DNA of 7,138 nt from assembly GCA_029942205.1 (NCBI GenBank), contig JAOZTL010000156.1:1-7138 (forward strand). The letters are read 5' to 3'. This DNA is from Bacteroidales bacterium. Lineage in GTDB: Bacteria > Bacteroidota > Bacteroidia > Bacteroidales > JAOZTL01. The notes beneath the pieces were generated by a model. The model did not search any database, was not told where the DNA came from, and was given only the letters and a program-made list of their open reading frames with translations. Below, one piece after another: positions 1-5,430 of the stretch. Position numbers and translations under genes: made by a program. Position 1 is the first letter of the stretch; the number at the start of each line of letters is the position of its first letter.

Positions 1-334
1 GCACCACATAGCGAGCAAACGGCACAGTGAGATCGTAACGCAATCCTTTTTCACTGATTTGTGAAGTTAATTTTACCGAGTTTTTATTTTCCAATAACTC
101 ATCTGATGCTTTTTTCAAGAAATCACCTGAATTGAGAACTTTAAATAATAATTTATCACCTTCTTCTCCATATTTACCGAGCAAGCTGGTGAGATTTTCC
201 ATTGCAGGAGTTTCTATTGGCTGGTAACCATAGCGTTCGTATACTTTCTTGATAGTGTCAAAAATGTAATTGCGTTTCATCATTTGTTCCGACGAGAAAT
301 CGCGTGTGCCTTTTGGTATGGATGGTTTTGTCAT
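1..334 (-). CDS. hisS: Histidyl-tRNA synthetase, N-terminal part (runs off the left edge)
   Basis: This gene encodes the class II aminoacyl-tRNA synthetase that charges tRNA-His with histidine in the cytoplasm. Translating the minus strand from ATG at 334-332 gives 111 residues, open to the window edge. Recognisable parts are PKGTRDF at residues 7-13, the motif 1 region around ERYGYQPIETPAME (33-46), and LRYDLTVPFARYV (98-110), the start of the motif 2 region. About 28 residues before motif 2 (GDFLKKASDELLENK and following) form an insertion I associate with Bacteroidota-type HisS. A normal HisS has about 420-460 residues, so roughly three quarters of the gene lies outside the window. The start is supported by PKGTRDF beginning at residue 7, as is usual, and by an exact TAnnTTTG promoter element 34 nt upstream. 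The gene is divergent from the one starting at 604. Confidence 0.95.
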   Translation of the reverse strand, partial: MTKPSIPKGTRDFSSEQMMKRNYIFDTIKKVYERYGYQPIETPAMENLTSLLGKYGEEGDKLLFKVLNSGDFLKKASDELLENKNSVKLTSQISEKGLRYDLTVPFARYVV

Positions 335-367
335 ATCGAATTGAAATTGTTTGCTTAAATTTGCACA

Positions 368-375
368 CAAAGTTA
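368..375 (-). promoter_or_regulatory. Bacteroidota-type -7 element of the hisS promoter
   Basis: Read on the minus strand, these bases are TAACTTTG, an exact match to the Bacteroidota primary sigma factor -7 consensus TAnnTTTG. The element ends 33 nt before the hisS ATG, which would give a leader of about 28-30 nt. About 19-20 nt further upstream there is only a T-rich stretch (TATTTTC), so the -33 TTTG box is imperfect. The rest of the 335-603 gap is AT-rich. I see no equally good promoter for the plus-strand gene at 604. Confidence 0.6.
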
Positions 376-603
376 CATTTTATACTAAAATGAGAAAATA
401 ATTTTTATTCATAATTATTAATATTTGGTATTAATGTTTGAAAATCAATGGATTATTTCTTATGAATTAAATTTTTTCTGTTAAAATGTAGCTTATGCAT
501 CAGACTTTTTTGTATATTGCGTTATTATACTAAAACCTTAATCGGTAGTTATACTGAAATGCTGCAATAATTATGTATATAAAAAAAACTAAATTTTCAG
601 ACG

Positions 604-1338
604 ATGATAGTACGAATTATAATTTTAATTATATTTACTCAAAGTGTCGTACAACTTACAGCACAAGAATATGATTTATACGAAAGTAGAAAAACAAGGC
701 TTACTGATTGTAAAAAAGAATTAGCCGATTTATCAACCAAAAATATCCCTATAAAATCGGTGAGTATCAACGATGAAGGAGAATGGGTGATTATTTTTGG
801 TGATTTTGGTTTTTCGTATAGCCATTTGCCTGCAAAAATGCAAACGCAACTCACTGAATTTAATAGCAAAGAAGTAGCAATCTACGAAGCATGCCTTTGG
901 GAACGAGGTGATTGGGCGATTTTAGCCAAACAACAAGCGATGGTTTCCGTACATTCCAAAGAGCTTTACACTTCTTATCGAAAAATAAAAAAAGGACATA
1001 AAAATATTCGACAAATAAGCCAAAATAAATCAGGAAGCTGGTTGATTTTGTATGGCGGCAATGGTGCTACATTCCAAAAAATGCCACACAAAGCACAAGA
1101 ACATGTTGTTAAGATAAAATCACAGCAACAAAAAATACGTCAAATTGTGTTGGGCGAAAAAGGAGCATGGCTTATTTTATTTGCAGAAAAAGGCTTGATT
1201 CATAATAATATACCCACAGATTTAGCCGAAACTTTACGGCAGTTAATCATGAAAGAAGCAACCATTAACTACATCTGTATCAGTTTGCACAATTGGGTGG
1301 TGGTCTTCGATGAATCTAATTTTTTAACCAACTTCTAG
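604..1338 (+). CDS. Exported protein of five tandem WxIL-type repeats, function unknown
   Basis: I cannot assign a function. The 244-residue product starts with a hydrophobic stretch (residues 2-18) ending near LTA|QE, so it is probably cleaved by signal peptidase I and exported. The rest is built from five copies of a repeat whose core is I-x-x-(I/A)-x6-(G)-x-W-x-(I/V)-(I/L/V). The core tryptophans fall at residues 61, 104, 146, 189 and 231, a spacing of 43, 42, 43 and 42. Each unit looks like two short beta strands (for example WVIIFGDFGFSYSHLP or WLILYGGNGATFQKMP), then a charged helical stretch with L or K residues. The fifth copy is cut short (WVVVFDESNF) by the stop. Similar strand-helix repeats occur in Bacteroidota surface proteins, but I cannot name the family. 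The stop TAG is followed in frame by GTC TAG, part of the interspersed repeat. The start is the first ATG and is followed directly by the signal sequence. Confidence 0.8.
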   Translation: MIVRIIILIIFTQSVVQLTAQEYDLYESRKTRLTDCKKELADLSTKNIPIKSVSINDEGEWVIIFGDFGFSYSHLPAKMQTQLTEFNSKEVAIYEACLWERGDWAILAKQQAMVSVHSKELYTSYRKIKKGHKNIRQISQNKSGSWLILYGGNGATFQKMPHKAQEHVVKIKSQQQKIRQIVLGEKGAWLILFAEKGLIHNNIPTDLAETLRQLIMKEATINYICISLHNWVVVFDESNFLTNF

Positions 1339-1342
1339 GTCT

Positions 1343-1373
1343 AGGTCTTCGACCTTTTTTGATGTTGCTCACG
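1343..1373 (+). repeat. Interspersed hairpin repeat, copy A (possible terminator)
   Basis: The core AGGTCTTCGACCT (1343-1355) can fold as AGGTC-TTC-GACCT. It is followed by a run of six T (1355-1360) and the tail GATGTTGCTCACG (1361-1373). A hairpin plus T-run directly after the 604-1338 gene looks like a short intrinsic terminator, although five base pairs is weak. The six bases CTAGGT are duplicated (1335-1340 and 1341-1346). This creates two in-frame TAG stops, and the second has the same position relative to the core as the stops in copies B and C. Confidence 0.75.
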
Positions 1374-1425
1374 TATTCTTGTAGAAGCTATCATAATTTA
1401 CAACTCACCATTCATACTTTAAAAA

Positions 1426-2424
1426 ATGATGAAACAACAACAATTTATTTATGCCATTCTGTTTTTATTGACAGGGCAATTCGTATTCGCACAAGTAGGA
1501 GGTAATGTTATTTATGACAAAAGCAATAGATACATGCAAAATGCGTCCTATAACGAAGAAGAAATTGATCTTTTTCAAGAAACACGAGGAATTAATTATC
1601 ACGAAATTATACAAGAAAGAGAAATCACCTTTCAAGTAAATGCATTAAAAAATGTGAAAGCAACATCGTTTCTTGCTATTTTTAATGTTATACAAGTAGC
1701 ACCAACAGCCAGCAAAGCAGACAGTTTACTAAATATTCGTTTCGATCGTTTACGTAGAGAATTACAGGATATTGGCGTAGGAGAAAAGAATATGTACGTG
1801 GATATGGTGTCGCTCATTCCGCTTTATGAGTACGAAATACAGAAAAAATTATTCAGTAAAAGTTATAATGAAGTACCTGCAGGTTTTGAATTACAAAAAA
1901 ACATTCATATTTCCTATAAAAATGCTCGTGATTTAGATAAAATTCTTACTTTAGCGGCTAAGAATGAAATTTATGATTTGGTGAAAGTCGAGTATTTTGC
2001 TGAAAATCCAGAACCTGTATACGATGATTTGCGTAAGCAATCCATTGCTCTATTACGTAGAAAAATAGATAGTTACGAAGTGTTAGGCTTTAAATTGGAT
2101 ACAGTTTATCATGTTTTTTCAGAAAGTAAATCAGTCGCTTACCCAATTGATCGGTATCGAGATTACCAAGCATTTAGCGGTGCATCGCTTGAGGCTGCCA
2201 ACAAATCGAGTGTTACGACTGTGCGCAAACCAAAATCGATGTTTTATAACAAAATTTCGTATCATACGTTTGACATCGTTATTAATCCCGAAATTCTGGA
2301 GCCAGTGATTCAGTATGCTTACCAAATTTCGATTAAATACGTATTGAACGAACCGAAAGCGGAGGTCGTAAAAAGATATTTCTTTATCGATAAAAATGGA
2401 AACATAAAACCATTCAATTACTAG
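1426..2424 (+). CDS. Exported SIMPL (DUF541)-like domain protein
   Basis: The 332-residue product has a signal peptide (MMKQQQ, hydrophobic core about 8-20, likely cleavage at FA|QV, 22/23) and should be periplasmic or surface-exposed. After a linker of about 40 residues, residues 62-300 resemble a SIMPL domain. A first strand pair around EREITFQVNA and SFLAIFNVIQVAPT leads to a helix (ADSLLNIRFDRLRRELQDIG, 98-117). The typical GVGEKNMYVDMVSLIPLYEYE segment follows (117-137). Next come a beta strand plus the ARDLDKILTLAAKN helix (167-180) and the long helix YDDLRKQSIALLRRKIDSYE (199-218). SIMPL proteins are widespread envelope proteins of poorly defined role, and no catalytic residues are evident. 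The start is one of two adjacent ATGs (1426 or 1429). The gene lies 87 nt after the previous stop and is flanked by repeat copies A and B. Family membership is inferred from this order of elements. Confidence 0.75.
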   Translation: MMKQQQFIYAILFLLTGQFVFAQVGGNVIYDKSNRYMQNASYNEEEIDLFQETRGINYHEIIQEREITFQVNALKNVKATSFLAIFNVIQVAPTASKADSLLNIRFDRLRRELQDIGVGEKNMYVDMVSLIPLYEYEIQKKLFSKSYNEVPAGFELQKNIHISYKNARDLDKILTLAAKNEIYDLVKVEYFAENPEPVYDDLRKQSIALLRRKIDSYEVLGFKLDTVYHVFSESKSVAYPIDRYRDYQAFSGASLEAANKSSVTTVRKPKSMFYNKISYHTFDIVINPEILEPVIQYAYQISIKYVLNEPKAEVVKRYFFIDKNGNIKPFNY

Positions 2425-2455
2425 GTCTTTTGACCTTTTCGATATTGCTTACGCA
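2423..2455 (+). repeat. Interspersed hairpin repeat, copy B
   Basis: The core AGGTCTTTTGACCT (2423-2436) starts on the A of the TAG stop codon of the SIMPL-like gene. The stem AGGTC/GACCT is unchanged from copy A while the loop is TTTT instead of TTC, which suggests the pairing is what is conserved. The tail is TTTCGATATTGCTTACGCA. It may act as a weak terminator or 3'-end hairpin. Confidence 0.75.
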
Positions 2456-2710
2456 TTTGTAAAAAACGATTAGTTTTTTCCAATAATTCGTTAAATTTTT
2501 CTGTAATTGCCTAATTGATAAATGATAAATATTTATTTGAATATTAGCACTTGCAAGCTACTGTTTATCAGTAAAATAATTATAAATTATAAATTTAACG
2601 AAGTGTTGATTTAAGAACAAGCTTAAGAATAAAGATGAATAGACAGACAAGATCAAGCTCATAATTACTTTTTGCCAATTTATTGATTAAGAAAGTTGGT
2701 TTATTCGTAT
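2456..2710. other. AT-rich intergenic stretch with one small palindrome
   Basis: Together with flanking repeats B and D this makes a gap of about 330 nt before the probable hldA start. I find no gene on either strand. It contains a perfect palindrome, TACTG-TTTAT-CAGTA (2559-2573). It also contains TACTTTTTG (2666-2674), which resembles TAnnTTTG but has one extra base in the spacer and no clear -33 box, so it is only a weak promoter candidate for hldA. Confidence 0.5.
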
Positions 2711-2739
2711 GTGAGCAACATCAAGAAGGTCGAAAACCT
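2711..2739 (-). repeat. Interspersed hairpin repeat, copy D (inverted)
   Basis: On the minus strand this reads AGGTTTTCGACCT (core, 2739-2727) and then TCTTGATGTTGCTCAC, closely matching copy A. The core can pair as AGGUU/GACCU with one U-G wobble. It lies in the opposite orientation to copies A, B and C, just before the probable hldA start at 2755. In the hldA frame it would encode residues that no HldA needs, which argues that translation begins after it. Confidence 0.75.
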
Positions 2740-2754
2740 CCTAAAATTATTGAT

Positions 2755-3756
2755 TTGAAGACAAAAGAAATAGATAAAAAATTTGCGGAATTTTCAGAAA
2801 AGAAAATTCTGATTATAGGAGATGTAATGCTTGACGCTTACTTATGGGGCAATGTGAATCGCATATCCCCCGAAGCACCAGTGCCTATTGTTGCTTGCAA
2901 GAAACGAGAAGACCGACTAGGAGGTGCTGCCAATGTGGCACGAAATATCCAATCACTAGGCGCAGAGCCTATTTTGTGTTCCGTTATCGGAAAAGACGAA
3001 AAGGGCAAAATATTCAGTGAGATTTTGCAAAAACGAGGCATGACTCAAATGGGAATATTGGAAAGCTCGCAGCGCACAACAACCGTCAAAACGAGAGTGA
3101 TAAGCCAAAACCAGCAATTGCTACGTGTGGATGAAGAAATGAATCAAGTACTGGATACAGATATTGAAACGCAATTTGTCTATTTATTACATCAAATTAT
3201 CAACAATCAAGCTATTGATGCCATTATTTTTGAAGATTATGATAAAGGAGTAATTACCGAAAATCTGATAAAACAGGTGGTTGAGTTAGCTACAAGCCGA
3301 AAAATTCCAACATTAGTTGATCCTAAAAAAAGAAATTTTGCATTCTACCAAGGAGTAACATTCTTTAAACCTAACTTTAAGGAATTGACCGAAGGAATAA
3401 AAATAGAAATCGCTAAAAATGATTTGGATCGCATTGCACAATTGAGTATCGATTTTCAGACAAAACAAAATATTCGTTATGTCATGACCACTTTATCCGA
3501 GTATGGCGTATTGGTCTCCGATAGCGAAAAACACCTACATTATCCTGCCGAAATACGAGACATAGCCGATGTTTCGGGGGCTGGCGACACAGTCATCAGC
3601 ATTGCGGCATTGTGCATGAGCGTAGGCTTATCGATGACCGAAACGGCACAAATTGCCAATCTTGGCGGTGGCTTGGTATGCGAAAAAGTAGGTGTTGTGC
3701 CGATTGACAAAAGTCTGTTATTGAACGAAACTATCAATTATTTTCAACATGTATAA
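2755..3756 (+). CDS. hldA: D-glycero-beta-D-manno-heptose-7-phosphate kinase (HldA-type, PfkB family)
   Basis: This PfkB/ribokinase-family sugar kinase phosphorylates heptose 7-phosphate at C1 on the cytoplasmic route to ADP-heptose for LPS core. From the TTG at 2755 the product has 333 residues. It carries KILIIGDVMLDAYLWG near the N-terminus, RISPEAPVPIV, the sugar-binding RLGGAANVARNIQSLGA, EDYDKGV, DPKKRNF, and the PfkB signature DVSGAGDT with the catalytic Asp in GAGD (residue 278 from this start). The length covers the kinase domain only. The adenylyltransferase half of bifunctional HldE (about 475 residues) is absent, so a separate HldC is expected elsewhere. The frame stays open upstream to a TTG at 2683, but that extension runs through repeat copy D and has no family counterpart. 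No ATG lies before the conserved core, so the start is a TTG (or another unusual codon). The stop overlaps the next gene by 8 nt. Confidence 0.88.
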   Translation: MKTKEIDKKFAEFSEKKILIIGDVMLDAYLWGNVNRISPEAPVPIVACKKREDRLGGAANVARNIQSLGAEPILCSVIGKDEKGKIFSEILQKRGMTQMGILESSQRTTTVKTRVISQNQQLLRVDEEMNQVLDTDIETQFVYLLHQIINNQAIDAIIFEDYDKGVITENLIKQVVELATSRKIPTLVDPKKRNFAFYQGVTFFKPNFKELTEGIKIEIAKNDLDRIAQLSIDFQTKQNIRYVMTTLSEYGVLVSDSEKHLHYPAEIRDIADVSGAGDTVISIAALCMSVGLSMTETAQIANLGGGLVCEKVGVVPIDKSLLLNETINYFQHV

Positions 3757-4336
3757 AGCCGATTATTGGAATGAGCAGTACGGAGACAAGCGTCCTGGCT
3801 GGGATGCTGGCTCGGTTTCGATTCCTATTCAAACCTATTTTGAGCAGATAGAAGACAAAAACATGCGGATTCTCGTTCCAGGAGCGGGGAATGCTTATGA
3901 GGTTGAATATTTACACGCTGCAGGATTCCGACAGGTGTTTTTGATGGAAATTGCCGAGCAGCCTATTCGTAATTTTTTGTCGAGAGTGCCCAGTTTCCCA
4001 AGAGAGCACGTTCTGCAAGAAGATTTTTTTCAGGCACACGGGCAGTACGACCGAATTGTGGAACTAGCATTTATCAGTTCGTTTCGAGCAGACGAGCGGC
4101 AAGCTTACGCACAGAAAATGCACGAACTACTTGAACCTCAAGGCAAGCTGATAGGCTTGGTCTTCAACCACCGTTTTAATTTGAATCACCCTCCCTATGG
4201 TGGCAACGAGCAGGAATACGATGCGCTATTCCGTCCGTTCTTTCATTTCGATGCCTTACCAATTGCGCACAATTCCATCAAACCACGTGCAGGGCGTGAA
4301 ATATTTTTGAAACTGAAGAAGCGACTTTTGGTATAA
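3749..4336 (+). CDS. TPMT-like SAM-dependent methyltransferase
   Basis: The 195-residue cytoplasmic protein resembles the thiopurine S-methyltransferase family (class I Rossmann methyltransferases). Two N-terminal tryptophan sites (YWNEQY, 6-11; GWDAGS, 17-22) are typical of that family. SAM-binding motif I is ILVPGAGNAYE (41-51), and an acidic residue, E67, closes strand 2 (FLMEIAE). EDFF (91-94) is the post-I region. YDRIVELAFISSF (100-112) stands where relatives have a VEQTFFCAL-like motif, so this segment is somewhat divergent. The C-terminal IGLVFN, HPPYGG and NSIKPRAG elements match bacterial relatives. The natural substrate is unknown; the TPMT name reflects fold and not proven thiopurine activity. 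The ATG overlaps the end of hldA by 8 nt, so translation is probably coupled. Whether it acts on a sugar or lipid intermediate is speculation. No hairpin repeat follows this gene. Confidence 0.85.
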   Translation: MYKADYWNEQYGDKRPGWDAGSVSIPIQTYFEQIEDKNMRILVPGAGNAYEVEYLHAAGFRQVFLMEIAEQPIRNFLSRVPSFPREHVLQEDFFQAHGQYDRIVELAFISSFRADERQAYAQKMHELLEPQGKLIGLVFNHRFNLNHPPYGGNEQEYDALFRPFFHFDALPIAHNSIKPRAGREIFLKLKKRLLV

Positions 4337-4521
4337 AACTATCGGGCTATTTGTCTCCAAGCGATGCGGTCATCAAGCGTCTGTATGAGGCATCAGATTT
4401 AATATTTCAAAGTCCGATGGACGTTGGAAAGTCTTCATACCTGTAAAACTTAGAAGCGTTTGGAATTGTAATACTTCACAGAAAAACAGTCGTTAATTTC
4501 TGCTCGTTCAAAAAAAATCCT

Positions 4522-4529
4522 TAACTTTG
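4522..4529 (+). promoter_or_regulatory. Bacteroidota-type -7 element before the DUF6702 gene
   Basis: TAACTTTG is an exact TAnnTTTG match, identical to the hisS element. About 20 nt upstream lies TTTCTG, a poor -33 box. The element ends one base before ATG 4531, so transcription would begin at about 4533, inside or after that ATG. If this promoter is real, translation must start downstream. Confidence 0.5.
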
Positions 4530-4530
4530 C

Positions 4531-5097
4531 ATGAGGTCGAAGACCTTAATATCAGTTAAATTGAGAAAATTGAGAAAACAAGATAAAAACACTCGAAGAG
4601 GGGCATACCTTTTTTTACTATTCATCCTGTTGGTGAGCAGTTCGTTTGCTGATTACCGACACGAATATTACGTTAGTATTTGTCAAATAGACCATAATGA
4701 AAAGACGAAGAGCCTCGAAATAACGTTCCGTATTTTTATAGACGATCTGGAGAAAGCCTTAAAAGAAGAAACGTCTCACAGCGTGTACCTGAATACGAAT
4801 AAAGAACAAAAAAACGCAGATACAGTGATTGCTACGTACTTACAATCGAAGGTCCAAGTGGTGGTGAACGAAAAAGCACGCAGCTTTCGATATGTGGGCA
4901 AAGAGTACGAAAACGATGTGATGTGGTGTTATGTGGAAATACCGAAAGTAAAATCATTGAAGAAAATAGGACTGACGAATAAATTATTGATCCAGCAGTT
5001 TGATAGCCAAATAAACATTGTGAATGTCCATGCGAATGGCAACACCAAAGGATTATACCTAGACAGCGAACACATCAAAGGGCAACTATCCTGGTAG
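4531..5097 (+). CDS. Exported DUF6702 family protein
   Basis: The product resembles the Bacteroidota DUF6702 family: small exported proteins of about 160 residues with no known function. Family-like segments are HEYYVSICQIDHNEK (44-58), RIFIDDLEKAL (67-77), GKEYENDVMWCYVEI (123-137) and QINIVNVHANG (160-170). The signal peptide core is AYLFLLFILLVSSSFA (25-40), with cleavage at FA|DY. The ATG at 4531 gives 188 residues but an unusually long 24-residue n-region. Its first codons lie in repeat core E, and it sits one base after a -7 promoter element. In-frame TTG codons at 4561 and 4570 would give a normal signal peptide (from 4570, MRKQDKNTRRG then the hydrophobic core). I report the ATG as the outer boundary but consider a TTG start at least as likely. 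The TAG stop begins repeat copy C. Confidence 0.82.
   Translation: MRSKTLISVKLRKLRKQDKNTRRGAYLFLLFILLVSSSFADYRHEYYVSICQIDHNEKTKSLEITFRIFIDDLEKALKEETSHSVYLNTNKEQKNADTVIATYLQSKVQVVVNEKARSFRYVGKEYENDVMWCYVEIPKVKSLKKIGLTNKLLIQQFDSQINIVNVHANGNTKGLYLDSEHIKGQLSW
4534..4546 (-). repeat. Interspersed repeat, copy E (core hairpin only, inverted)
   Basis: Read on the minus strand this is AGGTCTTCGACCT, identical over all 13 bases to the core of copy A. The tail seen in A to D is missing, so this is a short or degraded copy. It overlaps codons 2-6 of the conventional DUF6702 reading frame and lies at the predicted transcription start, so it could form a hairpin at the extreme 5' end of the mRNA. Confidence 0.5.
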
Positions 5098-5127
5098 ATC
5101 TTCGACCTCTTTGATGTTGCTTACGCA
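5096..5127 (+). repeat. Interspersed hairpin repeat, copy C
   Basis: The core AGATCTTCGACCT (5096-5108) begins on the A of the TAG stop codon of the DUF6702 gene, exactly as copy B does for its gene. The tail is CTTTGATGTTGCTTACGCA, close to consensus. The stem has one A-C mismatch, so the hairpin is weaker than in copies A and B. Confidence 0.72.
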
Positions 5128-5430
5128 AGATTAAAAAGGCTTTTAATTCTACTTTACTAAGTTAGAAATTACTGTTAATCAGTTTATTTATCTGTTTTAT
5201 GATAAGAGTAAAAGTCAAAAGAAGAAAGTATTAAATAAAAAGATTTTTTGTTAATCGTAATGCTTTTCAGACTAAAATACACTATTTTTCGTTCTACTTT
5301 CTACTAAAATCTTTTGTCTAATCAGTCTCAAAAAAAGAAATAAATTACTAATAATCAATTACAACAAACTTCGTAAAGTAAAATTAATCAATAATCTAAC
5401 TAGAAACTAAATTTTGTCTATCTCCTTATA
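5128..5430. other. AT-rich intergenic region before lnt
   Basis: I see no gene on either strand in this stretch. It contains a small palindrome ACTG-TTAAT-CAGT (5171-5183) that differs by one loop base from one upstream of hldA (2560-2572). It also holds TAAATTTTG (5408-5416), which is one base longer than TAnnTTTG, lies 14 nt before the lnt ATG and lacks a -33 TTTG; it is only a weak promoter candidate. Confidence 0.5.

Noticed and set aside
2131..2325. Minus-strand and shifted-frame open frames inside the SIMPL-like, hldA and lnt genes
   Set aside because: They are 60-83 codon shadows of well-supported genes, with no family features of their own.
4412..4422. Short palindrome GTCCGATGGAC
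   Set aside because: A four-base-pair stem with no T-run and no second copy; chance is enough to explain it.
4300..4446. A 48-codon open frame after the methyltransferase with a protein-like translation (GYLSPSDAVIKRLYEASDL)
   Set aside because: It has no start codon near its beginning, overlaps the end of the methyltransferase gene in another frame, and matches no family I know. It could be a gene remnant, but the evidence is too thin to call one.
1336..5127. Reading the repeats as integron attC sites or a CRISPR array
   Set aside because: The copies are far apart, differ in orientation, flank housekeeping-type genes and lack the attC core sites or regular spacers.
383..5308. Repeated ACTAAAAT-like words in the intergenic gaps
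   Set aside because: The base composition of the gaps readily produces such words, and their spacing to genes is not consistent.
5408..5416. TAAATTTTG before lnt and the similar TAAATTTTC before the gene at 604 as promoters
   Set aside because: Both have a three-base spacer instead of two, the second also lacks the final G, and neither has a -33 TTTG at the right distance. They are mentioned only as weak candidates.
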